Shown here: positions 30,785 to 39,263 of the stretch, piece after piece
How positions within the stretch are numbered: position 1 is the stretch's first letter
Layout of the letters: every line of letters begins with the position of its first letter
Source: UBA4479 sp963974935
GTDB lineage: Bacteria; Pseudomonadota; Alphaproteobacteria; Rhodospirillales; Casp-alpha2
Direction of reading: 5' to 3'
DNA length: 64,000 bases
Assembly: GCA_963974935.1 (NCBI GenBank)
Contig: CAXBEV010000014.1
Span: 29,734 to 93,733, forward strand
Made by a program: the position numbers and the translations under genes
The notes under the pieces: generated by a model
What the model was told of the DNA's origin: nothing
Databases searched by the model: none
Seen by the model: only the letters and a program-made list of their open reading frames with translations

Positions 30785-31010
30785 CGTGTATCTCCTCAAT
30801 GAGAGCGGAACCCTATGTGAGTATGATAAATATGCAACGTAATTAATATTTGGACGAAGAGGTATATGACCGCTTCTGGCTATAGCGGACATTCTCAACT
30901 CTGTTTGATTTCATCTGCTCCTGACCCAAAGCCGAGACACCGGACCGAAATCATTCCTCCCCCTTCGCCTTACAGTATCCGAACGCCCATAGATGACAAC
31001 ATCCGTCGAT

Positions 31011-31031
31011 GAGACGATCAGAGATCGTCTC
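31011..31031 (-). terminator. perfect hairpin after norZ
   Basis: GAGACGATC, loop AGA, GATCGTCTC: a perfect nine-pair stem four bases beyond the norZ stop. No clear T run follows on the minus strand, so it may stabilise the mRNA 3' end rather than terminate by itself. Confidence 0.45.
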
Positions 31032-31034
31032 GTC

Positions 31035-33326
31035 TCACGTCGAAGCCGCCGCGTATGCTTTTGCTTTCCGACCGGGACAAAACGCCCTGATCACAAACCA
31101 AACGAACGCAAACACACCGATACTGAAGACGATGTCGCCGGGAACTCTGGCCCAAACGAGCGCTTGCATGATAGGGCTGTGAATGAATTCAGCCGAGCGG
31201 GCAAAGGAATAGCCTTGTTCGATACTGACATAGGTCTGCAACACACCCTGAGGCAACAGTGATAGAAACGTCATCATCGCCAAGCCGATGTTAAGCGACC
31301 AATACGATATCTTGATCAGCTTTTCATTCCACAGCCTGATATCGGTGAGGCCGCGCAGGCAATAAAGCGTCAAGCCCAGGCCAAGCATCCCGTAGACACC
31401 GAACAGAGCTGCGTGGCCGTGGTTGGCCGTCGTGTTCAGGCCCTGCATATAATACAGCGCGATCGGTGGATTGATCATAAATCCGAACAAACCAGCACCG
31501 ACCAAGTTCCAGAACAGCACAGCCGCAAAGAACATGAACGGCCAGTGGTAGTTGCGTTCCCATTCCACTTCATGCTCGACCTTGTAACGGGTATAGGCTT
31601 CAAAGCCGACGACCAGCAATGGAACGACTTCCAGTGCCGACACCATCGCGCCAACACTGATCACGGAGGTTGGCGTGCCACTGAAATACAGGTGGTGGAA
31701 AGTGCCGAGTACGCCGCCGAAGAGGAAGATGATGGTCGCGAACAGAACCATCACGGTCGCCGTCGATGTCCGCAAAATCCCCATGCGCACGAACAGCAGC
31801 GAAATGATTGCCGTGGCAAACACCTCGAAGATGCCTTCCACCCAAAGGTGAACAACCCACCAGCGCCAATATTCCATGATCGAAATATGCGTATTCTGCC
31901 CCCACATAAGACCGGCGGCATAGAGCAAGCCGATCGCAATGGCCGACACCAACACCAGATAGATCAGCGACTTTCCGCCCTTTGCCCGCAGCACTGGCCA
32001 CAACCCTCGGACCACCAGCGCGACCCATAGGAAAAGCCCGATTGTCAGATATATCTGCCAGAAGCGGCCGAGATCGACATACTCATACCCCTGATGCCCG
32101 AACCAGAAATTCATCGTCATACTATCGAAAAATCGATGCACGGCCGCCCATTGGCCTGCAAAAGAACCGATCACAATGGCCAGCAGGCTGATAAATAGGA
32201 AGTTGACGCCAAACCGCTGGAATTTGGGATCTCGCCCCCCCAACATGGGCGCCACATAAAGCCCGGTTGCCAGCCATGCGGTTGCAATCCACAGCACCGC
32301 GAGCTGCGTATGCCATGTCCGCGTCACCGAATAAGGAAAATACTCCGCGAACGGCAAGCCATAAAGACCCTGCCCCTCGACCGCATAATGGGCAGTCACA
32401 ATGCCGAGCAAAACCTGCGCAAGAAACATTGCACAAACGACCCAAAAGTATTTGGCCGTTGCGCGCATCGAAGGCGTCACCACGACGCGATGAACGATGT
32501 CTTCTTTGGCGATGCCGTCTTCGGGTAATATTTCCTGACGCCAGACGTCGAATTGCTTGGCATAGTAGGTGATCAGCGCACCCGCAGCCGCGAGCAGTAA
32601 AATCACCGAGGCAATGCTCCACATCAACACGCCTGTCGTCGGCTTGTTGCCGACCAGAACCTCATGCGGCCAGTTGCTCGTATAGGTGATGTCCTGCCCC
32701 GGACGGTTGGTCGTTGCTGCCCAGGCGGTCCAAAAATAAAATGCCGACAGTTGCTTCGCATCCGTACTCGACAGCAAGCCATGAACCGGAAACGCGTAGT
32801 CGCGGCGCAATGCCAGTGACTCCGGGTCGCTGCCTTCGTAAAGGCTCATATAATGCGCCTCGACCTGCTTTATGGCCTCGGCGCGCAGATCGCTGACGGT
32901 AATCGTACCTGTGTCGGGATCATAGCCGTTCCGACGCATCTCTTCCTGCAAAGCCGCTTTTTGCAAGGATAGCGCCTGCGCCTCGGAAAGGCCGGAGATC
33001 GGTTGTTGCAACAACAGACTCAGAAGGGTTTCCGCTTCACGGTGCAGCCAGTCCGCACTCCAATCAGGCGCTAGGTAGCTTCCATGTCCCCAGATTGATC
33101 CCTGCTCCATACCGCCGATGGATTGCCAGACATTTTGCCCGGTCTCTATATCATCGCGGGTGTACAAGACTTCCCCAGATGAGGCTTTGACGGCTTCGGG
33201 TATGGGCGGAACCTGCTGGTATATTTCAGCGCCCAGCAATGCCAGTATGCTGAACATCACGATCATGCCTGTAACCAGGATCATCCAGAGTCTGCGGATG
33301 CTGAATGTCTGTTGATAGGTTTCCAT
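31035..33326 (-). CDS. norZ: quinol-dependent nitric oxide reductase (qNOR)
   Basis: A single-subunit heme b/non-heme iron enzyme that reduces NO to N2O with electrons from quinol in the inner membrane. The 763-residue length includes the N-terminal extension of qNOR (WQSIGGMEQGSIWGHGSY) that replaces the NorC cytochrome. The NorB core has about 12-13 membrane helices with conserved histidines in RTWHTQLA, TFHHLYFSG and NHGHAALFG, and glutamates in EGIFEVFAT. A GAGGGGAA ribosome-binding site is near the ATG. It is 80 bases downstream of the truncated hemoglobin gene on the same strand, which together with nsrR marks an NO-detoxification unit rather than full denitrification, since no nir or nos gene is here. 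Confidence 0.95.
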   Translation of the reverse strand: METYQQTFSIRRLWMILVTGMIVMFSILALLGAEIYQQVPPIPEAVKASSGEVLYTRDDIETGQNVWQSIGGMEQGSIWGHGSYLAPDWSADWLHREAETLLSLLLQQPISGLSEAQALSLQKAALQEEMRRNGYDPDTGTITVSDLRAEAIKQVEAHYMSLYEGSDPESLALRRDYAFPVHGLLSSTDAKQLSAFYFWTAWAATTNRPGQDITYTSNWPHEVLVGNKPTTGVLMWSIASVILLLAAAGALITYYAKQFDVWRQEILPEDGIAKEDIVHRVVVTPSMRATAKYFWVVCAMFLAQVLLGIVTAHYAVEGQGLYGLPFAEYFPYSVTRTWHTQLAVLWIATAWLATGLYVAPMLGGRDPKFQRFGVNFLFISLLAIVIGSFAGQWAAVHRFFDSMTMNFWFGHQGYEYVDLGRFWQIYLTIGLFLWVALVVRGLWPVLRAKGGKSLIYLVLVSAIAIGLLYAAGLMWGQNTHISIMEYWRWWVVHLWVEGIFEVFATAIISLLFVRMGILRTSTATVMVLFATIIFLFGGVLGTFHHLYFSGTPTSVISVGAMVSALEVVPLLVVGFEAYTRYKVEHEVEWERNYHWPFMFFAAVLFWNLVGAGLFGFMINPPIALYYMQGLNTTANHGHAALFGVYGMLGLGLTLYCLRGLTDIRLWNEKLIKISYWSLNIGLAMMTFLSLLPQGVLQTYVSIEQGYSFARSAEFIHSPIMQALVWARVPGDIVFSIGVFAFVWFVIRAFCPGRKAKAYAAAST

Positions 33327-33406
33327 GGCTCGTTCCCCTCACGTCAAAATAGCCCATTACCGCCGACGGTGGCGGCACCCGGTGTCGTCGCGGCGCTTAG
33401 CGTTGC

Positions 33407-33832
33407 TTAAGACATGTCATGTAATTCGATGCCCATTAGAAGACTGCTGGCGATGCGCTCCGCCGCTATCTGGAACGTGTCCGATGCTGCGGCATTGGGC
33501 GCGACCTCGCACACGGTCTGATCCCAAAGCATCAGCCAGCGCGCGAAGTGCGCCGGCCCCAGGCCGCCGATAGCGATATGTTTGAGCATGGGATTACCGT
33601 GAAACCGCCCCGATTCCAGTGTCACCGAGGCCCAGAAGTCTTTCATCCGCGCAAGATGCGGCGTCCAATCGGTCACATTGGCGGCGAATATCGGCCCCAG
33701 CAGGTCATCTTTGCGAATGGCATCATAGAAGCGCTCGACCATTAGCGAAATCAACGAATCATCAATCCCCATCGCGTTCGCGTGTGCCATCTTTTGCACG
33801 CGCGCTTGTTCAGCAAAGCTTTGAGGCATCAT
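33407..33832 (-). CDS. group III truncated hemoglobin
   Basis: A small cytoplasmic heme protein of 141 residues. It has the truncated-globin pattern LMVERFYDAIRKDDLLGPIF, a helix with MKDFWASVTL, and the likely proximal His in HFARWLMLWD. This is the layout of group III trHbs, which bind O2 and NO. Two ATGs are adjacent at the start and the ribosome-binding site is weak. It is the first gene of the trHb-norZ transcript, which diverges from nsrR, with an NsrR-like dyad 15 bases upstream of its start. Context points to NO scavenging or delivery to the reductase. Confidence 0.9.
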   Translation of the reverse strand: MMPQSFAEQARVQKMAHANAMGIDDSLISLMVERFYDAIRKDDLLGPIFAANVTDWTPHLARMKDFWASVTLESGRFHGNPMLKHIAIGGLGPAHFARWLMLWDQTVCEVAPNAAASDTFQIAAERIASSLLMGIELHDMS

Positions 33833-33846
33833 GGTTCCGGTTCATT

Positions 33847-33869
33847 TTAATGTATTTTATATGCATCTT
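33847..33869. promoter_or_regulatory. NsrR-like operator 1 (trHb-norZ side)
   Basis: Two 11-base half-sites around one central base: TTAATGTATTT, T, ATATGCATCTT. The right arm reads AAGATGCATAT on the other strand, a close match to the known NsrR half-site AAGATGYATTT, and the left arm matches at most core positions. It lies just upstream of the truncated hemoglobin start. Confidence 0.75.
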
Positions 33870-33889
33870 TTATCTCAATTGGCAGCCAA

Positions 33890-33912
33890 ATACAATATAT
33901 GATATGCATCTT
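33890..33912. promoter_or_regulatory. NsrR-like operator 2 (nsrR side)
   Basis: A second exact copy of the ATATGCATCTT half-site (33902-33912), preceded by a weaker partner (ATACAATATAT, 33890-33900). It ends two bases before the nsrR ATG, so binding would block nsrR expression (autoregulation) or lie within its very short leader. Confidence 0.6.
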
Positions 33913-33914
33913 TT

Positions 33915-34340
33915 ATGAGATTATCTGTTCATACCGACCTTGCCCTGCGTACGCTGATGTTTCTCGCTGCGAATGAAGGACAACATTCGATTGCCGAGAT
34001 TTCCACACGCTACGGTATTTCAAAAAATCATATGATGAAGGTTGCGCAAAGGCTTGTCGCCGAAGGTTTTGTAAAAAGCGTTCGAGGCCGCAACGGCGGC
34101 CTGCTCCTCAGCCAACCGGCAGATAAAATCAACATTGGTCATGTTGTTCGCGTACTGGAAGATATGGGCAGTTTTGTTGAATGCTTCGACGCCACCGGGA
34201 ACGGCTGCGTCATAAGCCCGGTCTGTGGCCTTAGGCATGTTTTTGCGGATGCAATAGAGTCCTTTCTCGAGCATTTGGATGGCTACACTGTTGCTGATAT
34301 GGTCGGCGACAAAGATAAATTTGTCTCTGTTTGGCTGTGA
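33915..34340 (+). CDS. nsrR: NsrR, Rrf2-family nitric-oxide-sensing repressor
   Basis: A 141-residue Fe-S transcription factor that represses NO-detoxification genes until NO destroys its cluster. It has an N-terminal winged helix (MRLSVHTDLALRTLMFLA, ISKNHMMKVAQRL, GRNGGLLL) and the three cluster cysteines in ECFDATGNGCVISPVC, spaced C-x7-C-x5-C. Divergence from trHb-norZ and the two operator-like sites support the NsrR call over IscR or RirA. No Shine-Dalgarno sequence precedes the ATG, so the message may be leaderless. Confidence 0.93.
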   Translation: MRLSVHTDLALRTLMFLAANEGQHSIAEISTRYGISKNHMMKVAQRLVAEGFVKSVRGRNGGLLLSQPADKINIGHVVRVLEDMGSFVECFDATGNGCVISPVCGLRHVFADAIESFLEHLDGYTVADMVGDKDKFVSVWL

Positions 34341-34568
34341 TGGCTTCCGAGTTTGGCCAGAAGCAGGCTTTGCAAACCCACCCACGGAATCGCTCCACTT
34401 TTGACCGAAGCACAAGAAACCGCCAAGTTGCGATGGGCGCCAAAGGCCGCCAATCAATCCTTTTTCATTGACCCAGAGCCCAAAAACGGGAGCCTGAGTG
34501 TTGGCTCTCGAAAAACACTACAAAAACAATGAGCTGTTACGTCATAAAACGATAACGGGGGAGAAAAC

Positions 34569-36239
34569 ATGCCTATCAAACCACCCATCACGCATCTACC
34601 GATTAAAGTTTCCTTATCCGGCTTTTACAAAGGCTTCACGAAAGACGTCGCCATTACGGCAAAAATTTTAGTCGGCGGTCTCATCTTGTGGGCGATTGCT
34701 TTTCCTGATCAGGCTGCGGCCATACTCGGGGAGTTGAATAGCTTTATTTTAGCCGGGTTCAATTATTGGTATGTCTACACCATGGCGTTTTTCGTCATCC
34801 TTTGTTTTGCGCTGGCGCTTTGGCCAAAGGCCGGCAGGCTTCGCTTAGGGCATGACGATGACCGACCGGAGTTTTCAAATTTCTCATGGTTTTCCATGAT
34901 GTTTGGTGCCGGCATCGGTATCGGCATGCTGACATTCGCGACAGCAGAGCCGATGTATCACTTTGCCAAGAACCCAAGCACGATCATGGGGCTGACAGAG
35001 GGGAGCACCGCTGGCAACGTTCGCGAAGCCTACGTATGGTCCTTCACCCACTGGGGCCTAGCCGCATGGGCGTCGTATGCCATTGTCGGCTTGGCGCTTG
35101 GATATTTTTCGTATCGACGCGGCCTGCCGTTAACGATCCGCTCGGCGCTGACACCATTATTCGGCAAAGCATTGTCCGGCCCTCTCGGCCATGCGGTTGA
35201 TGTCGTTGCCGTTGTCGCCACCGTGCTCGGCGTATCGCAGACTTTGGGATTCGGGGTGGAGCAGTTTATCTCCGGCCTTTCCAGAATCGGCGTGGGTGAC
35301 TGGCTTTATTCGACGGCCGCCGACGGCTCGAAATCGTCATCGACGATGGGTATCATCGTCGCATTGCTGGTGATCATGGGTGCCTCAACCTTGTCCGCTC
35401 TTTCCGGGGTCGGCAAAGGCATCAAATGGTTATCGAATATCAACATGGGGCTCAGCTTTTTCGTGCTGGCCTTCTTTGTCGTATTCGGGTCGACAATGTT
35501 TGGTCTCACGACGTTGTTCGTCGGCATTTGGGATTATTTGGCTTCCATACCGGGCAATATCTTTACGGTATGGGCAAAAGACGGCACCGAAGTCGGTAAC
35601 GCGCTGGCCGGTTGGCAAGGTGGATGGACCATCTTCTATTGGGCTTGGTGGATCGCTTTTGCCCCGTTCGTCGGTGTTTTCCTCGCCCGCATCTCTAAGG
35701 GTCGGACAATCCGCGAGTACGTACTGGGGGCGCTGATCATTCCAGCCGTCATGTGCTTTGTCTGGTTCGCTTTGGTCGGCGGCACCGCCATCGACCTCGA
35801 ACTTTCCGGTGAAGCCAACAACGCCATCGTCAACGCAGGTCAGGCAGATCAGCTATTTGCAATGCTGGCAGTGATCCTGAGTGAAACTTGGGCGTACTTG
35901 ATGTCGATCCTGATCGTCATCTTGTTGCTGACGTATCTAGTTACTTCGGCAGATAGTGCGGTGCTGATCATCAACACGATCAATGCAGCGGGCGACGAAG
36001 GCCCGAAAGCACGCCCGCACATTATGTTCTGGGGCGCAGCTTTAGCACTCGTCGTCGGCGGTCTGATTGTCGCCGGGGGCCTGAGCGCAATTCAAACTGC
36101 GATGGTCATCGGGGCGCTGCCGTTTAGTTTCGTCATGGTGTTGATGGGCATATCGCTCATCAAGGCGATCTATCGTGACGTCCAACGAGAAAAACATGGG
36201 CTCGCAACGACCCATGTCGAGGCAACATCGGCTCCATAA
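34569..36239 (+). CDS. BCCT family betaine/carnitine/choline-type transporter
   Basis: A 12-helix inner-membrane carrier of 556 residues for quaternary ammonium compounds or related zwitterions such as betaine or DMSP. BCCT signatures are GAGIGIGMLTFATAEPMYHF, WSFTHWGLAAWASYAI, WTIFYWAWWIAFAPFVG with its Trp box, and FLARISKGRTIREY. The C-terminal cytoplasmic tail is short (about 25 residues), unlike the long osmosensing tail of BetP or BetT, so osmotic gating is doubtful. GGGGGAGAA precedes the start. It ends in a strong terminator. Substrate is not decidable. Confidence 0.94.
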   Translation: MPIKPPITHLPIKVSLSGFYKGFTKDVAITAKILVGGLILWAIAFPDQAAAILGELNSFILAGFNYWYVYTMAFFVILCFALALWPKAGRLRLGHDDDRPEFSNFSWFSMMFGAGIGIGMLTFATAEPMYHFAKNPSTIMGLTEGSTAGNVREAYVWSFTHWGLAAWASYAIVGLALGYFSYRRGLPLTIRSALTPLFGKALSGPLGHAVDVVAVVATVLGVSQTLGFGVEQFISGLSRIGVGDWLYSTAADGSKSSSTMGIIVALLVIMGASTLSALSGVGKGIKWLSNINMGLSFFVLAFFVVFGSTMFGLTTLFVGIWDYLASIPGNIFTVWAKDGTEVGNALAGWQGGWTIFYWAWWIAFAPFVGVFLARISKGRTIREYVLGALIIPAVMCFVWFALVGGTAIDLELSGEANNAIVNAGQADQLFAMLAVILSETWAYLMSILIVILLLTYLVTSADSAVLIINTINAAGDEGPKARPHIMFWGAALALVVGGLIVAGGLSAIQTAMVIGALPFSFVMVLMGISLIKAIYRDVQREKHGLATTHVEATSAP

Positions 36240-36257
36240 GCTGCCTAAACCTACGGA

Positions 36258-36294
36258 ACGGCTCCGGTGCACATGCATCGGAGCCGTTTTTTTG
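36258..36294 (+). terminator. rho-independent terminator after BCCT gene
   Basis: A perfect ten-pair stem AACGGCTCCG / CGGAGCCGTT with an inner TGCA/TGCA palindrome, followed by seven Ts. It starts 18 bases after the stop codon. Confidence 0.93.
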
Positions 36295-36525
36295 TTCAAA
36301 TTCCAAAGCCCGGAAATAATGAGTTCTAACGAACCACATTCATAAGACTATGTTTTCTGCGGTCGGCGTCGGCGTTCGCAGAATATGTATCAAAATGCGT
36401 GACGTATAAGTCCACTCACCGTACGGCGAGCCTCAAATTCCCGTGAGGCGATGCGTCGGCGCTTGCTCACGTTTGATCCCTCGCCCATGATGGTCGTCTC
36501 GTTCTTCAGACAGAAAGCATACGCC

Positions 36526-37293
36526 ATGTCTCGCACGTTACACCCGTTGTTCACTGCTCTGCTGGTCATGGTCGCCATTGGCCTCGCCGCAGCATTCCCC
36601 TTCCGTGCCACCGCTGATGAAGGATTTTCAGCGAAACAAAAATCCGCCATCGACGCCATGATCCAAGACTATATCATGAAAAATCCGCAGGTGATCTTGG
36701 ATGCCGTGCAACAACATCAAGAGCGCGAAGCCGCCGCCGAACAGGCGCGCCAACAAGCGCAGTTGCACGTAATGAAGGAGCAGATCAAGCAATCGAAGAC
36801 CTCGCCCGTCGGCGGCAATCCCGAAGGCGACGTGACCATCGTCGAATTCTTTGATTACAACTGCGGCTATTGCAAACGCGTGCACGGCACCGTCGCCGAC
36901 GTCCTGGAAAAAGACGGCAAAGTGCGGCTGGTCTACAAAGAGCTGCCGATCTTAGGCCCGCAAAGCTTACTCGCGGCGCGCGCCGCGCTTGGCGTGTTTT
37001 ACAGCGCACCGAAAAAATATACCGAGTTCCATGATCTCCTGATGACCAGCCGCGGCGGGCTTGAGGAACAAAAGATCATGGACTTAGCCGAAATGGCCGG
37101 CCTAAAAGCCGCCGCCGTCAAAAAGGCTATGGATGATCCCCGCGTCGATCAGGAAATTCAGCATAATCTGGCTTTGGCGCAACAGCTCGGCATCAACGGC
37201 ACACCGGCATTTATCATCGGCGATACCCTGGTGCCCGGCGCCATCGACGCCCAAACATTGTCTAAGTTGATTTCGGAAAGCCGGGGTAGCTAA
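36526..37293 (+). CDS. DsbA-family periplasmic thiol oxidoreductase (Com1/ScsC-like)
   Basis: A periplasmic thioredoxin-fold protein of 255 residues that forms or shuffles disulfides. The open frame begins at 36451, but the ATG at 36526 gives a proper signal peptide (cleavage after ATA near residue 28). A helical N-terminal extension (about 30-85, Gln/Glu/Ala-rich) resembles the oligomerisation arm of ScsC/Com1-type proteins. The active site is Cys113-Gly-Tyr-Cys116 in DYNCGYCKR, and the cis-proline loop is NGTPAFIIG. It converges on the PDZ gene with three bases between stops. Confidence 0.9.
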   Translation: MSRTLHPLFTALLVMVAIGLAAAFPFRATADEGFSAKQKSAIDAMIQDYIMKNPQVILDAVQQHQEREAAAEQARQQAQLHVMKEQIKQSKTSPVGGNPEGDVTIVEFFDYNCGYCKRVHGTVADVLEKDGKVRLVYKELPILGPQSLLAARAALGVFYSAPKKYTEFHDLLMTSRGGLEEQKIMDLAEMAGLKAAAVKKAMDDPRVDQEIQHNLALAQQLGINGTPAFIIGDTLVPGAIDAQTLSKLISESRGS

Positions 37294-37296
37294 AGG

Positions 37297-38079
37297 TTAA
37301 CCGCCCTTTTTTTGCCCGGGCAACGTCAGCAACGGAGGTGGTGCCATGTTGTTGGCATCCGGGCTCGGGACCGGCTGCAACATAAACTTAAAGCCGTCTG
37401 ATCGTTCAACCAGCATCAACAACGACGGGCGGCCGGCTTTCTTGGCCGCGCTATACGCGTTGAGGAATTGTTCCGGCTTCCAGACCGGTTTTTGATTGAT
37501 CTGCACCACCACATCACCGCGCCGAAGCGGCGTCACCGACACGAATTGATCATCCGATACCGTAACCATGACCCCCGTCGTGCCCCAACGCACGCCCATC
37601 CGCTTGCGCAGCTTCGGCGTCAATGCGCCGAACGTAAGTCCAAGCTCCGGTTGGGCGGCAAAAGCGGACTCGCTCACCTGCCACGACTCCAACCAGGCGC
37701 CGACGGTCATCTGCAGTGTTTCTTTTTCACCCTGGCGGCGGATTTCCAGCTCAATGACGTCACCAGGATTGAGGGCTTCAGATGCCTGCATCAAACGTTC
37801 AAATGTATCGATGCTCTGGTCATTCAGCTTGACGATCAAGTCACCCCGTTGGATGCCGGCATGTGCCGCCGGACCGTCGATGCTGATGTCGCGCACCATG
37901 ACGCCGACCTGCACATCCAACTGCAACGCAGCGGCGATCTTCGGCGACATGCCTTGCACCTGCAGACCCAAAAACCCGCGGTCTTCAGCACTGGCAATCA
38001 GCGCGACAAATTGTGAGAGCAGCAAAACCGCCACGCCATGAAATACCCGTGACGGCCGCATCAATGCGACGACTGACAT
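37297..38079 (-). CDS. periplasmic protein with two PDZ domains, no protease domain
   Basis: A 260-residue secreted or anchored protein with a signal peptide (residues about 10-31, ASA). The first PDZ (about 34-125) has the binding loop FLGLQVQ and the VRDISIDGPAAHAGIQRGDLIVKLN signature, as in the C-terminal part of DegP/HtrA. A second, more diverged PDZ (about 145-235) has VTPLRRGDVVVQINQKPV. The serine protease domain of HtrA is absent, so it probably acts as a peptide-binding adaptor or chaperone. The C-terminal tail is Pro-rich. Confidence 0.85.
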   Translation of the reverse strand: MSVVALMRPSRVFHGVAVLLLSQFVALIASAEDRGFLGLQVQGMSPKIAAALQLDVQVGVMVRDISIDGPAAHAGIQRGDLIVKLNDQSIDTFERLMQASEALNPGDVIELEIRRQGEKETLQMTVGAWLESWQVSESAFAAQPELGLTFGALTPKLRKRMGVRWGTTGVMVTVSDDQFVSVTPLRRGDVVVQINQKPVWKPEQFLNAYSAAKKAGRPSLLMLVERSDGFKFMLQPVPSPDANNMAPPPLLTLPGQKKGG

Positions 38080-38201
38080 ATATGTCGCCTCCCTTATGTC
38101 GCCTCTGAGGGCGGTGAAATCAATCTTAAACTAACGATTCCAATGATTTGGCACAACCTTGTTATCAACGCAGACTATGCAGAGGCCAGGTCGGTAGAAT
38201 G

Positions 38202-39029
38202 CTAACTGCAGCGCTCGTCTTTCGCAGGCAGCACGTCTTCGAGGATTTGGTCGACGATCAGGTCGTCGAAAATCAACTCAAAGCGGGTGACAATACCGTT
38301 GCTCAACAGTCGAAGCTGGATTTCGAATTCAGGCTCGGGCGCCGCCGTGGCATCACCGGTTTTAAAAAACGCCAGACGTACCGTCCACGCAGGGCCGCGC
38401 AGTAAGGCCGGATCGCCCTTCACGTCGGGGACGGCTTTGGACGGCAGAATGAACGCCGTCACTTTATTCGGCCCCTCATCGTCGGTGCCGTCAAAGGCAA
38501 AGGTCTCGCCGGTGCGCTGACCCGATTTCGCCAGCTCAACCAGCCAGTGCGTCATGCCCATATAAAACTTAGTGCCGTCGGGTAACGGCATTTCGCGGGG
38601 CGTAGGTTGAATGAATTCAGCCTCGACTTGATCCCCCACACTGCGCCTCGCACTCCCCTTAAAAGCCTCGCGGTTACCGTTGGTGACGCTTTTGCTGTCA
38701 AATTTGAAATACGTGCCGTCGGCGCTCTCCTGCGCCTTGAAGATCATCTCACGATCAATGGCGCCGCCGGCATTAGTCAGCATGGTCATCACGACCTGCT
38801 CATTGATCGTCCAGCCCTGGCACGTGCGTTCGATCACCGAAACGGCTGCCCCACTGACACCGTTAAAGCGCGACGGTGGGCTTTTTTCGGAGAGTTCCAA
38901 TCGATAAATCGCTTGGTGCGCGACCAAGTCCGCCTCGGCGGTACGATTCGTACTGGTGCACGAGACAGAGACCAGTAAGGCCGCTGCTAAAATCGTCATC
39001 GTGCGCCGTTTATCGGTTCTCATACGCAT
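38202..39029 (-). CDS. EipB-like cell-envelope integrity protein (DUF1849)
   Basis: A 275-residue periplasmic protein with a signal peptide near residues 10-32. It resembles EipB of Brucella, a beta-spiral protein needed for envelope integrity. The mature part begins with the family pattern LVAHQAIYRLEL. It has Cys70 (in ERTCQGW) and Cys274 (in the C-terminal ERCS), matching in position the disulfide that closes the EipB barrel (the only other cysteine, Cys24, is in the signal region). Strands such as YFKFDSKSVTNG follow the same plan. It lies upstream of the PDZ gene on the same strand, about 120 bases apart, so both may serve the envelope. Confidence 0.82.
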   Translation of the reverse strand: MRMRTDKRRTMTILAAALLVSVSCTSTNRTAEADLVAHQAIYRLELSEKSPPSRFNGVSGAAVSVIERTCQGWTINEQVVMTMLTNAGGAIDREMIFKAQESADGTYFKFDSKSVTNGNREAFKGSARRSVGDQVEAEFIQPTPREMPLPDGTKFYMGMTHWLVELAKSGQRTGETFAFDGTDDEGPNKVTAFILPSKAVPDVKGDPALLRGPAWTVRLAFFKTGDATAAPEPEFEIQLRLLSNGIVTRFELIFDDLIVDQILEDVLPAKDERCS

Positions 39030-39263
39030 TATCCGCCCTTATTTGATGCCGTAAATACCCGAAGCAACGTAGCCTGATATTCACCCCACAGCCTATGGGA
39101 TACCCCGCTTAGGCGAAAGGTAAACTTGCCATCCTGCAACGCACGCTTTATCCAAGTTGCACTTGGTCAAATGTGAATTCATTGAGATCGTTTTAGCGCA
39201 AAGTCATTGCATGCGTTCTAACGTAAATTCAAAGTCTGGTTCTCAGCGCGGTGGGGTGGCAAC

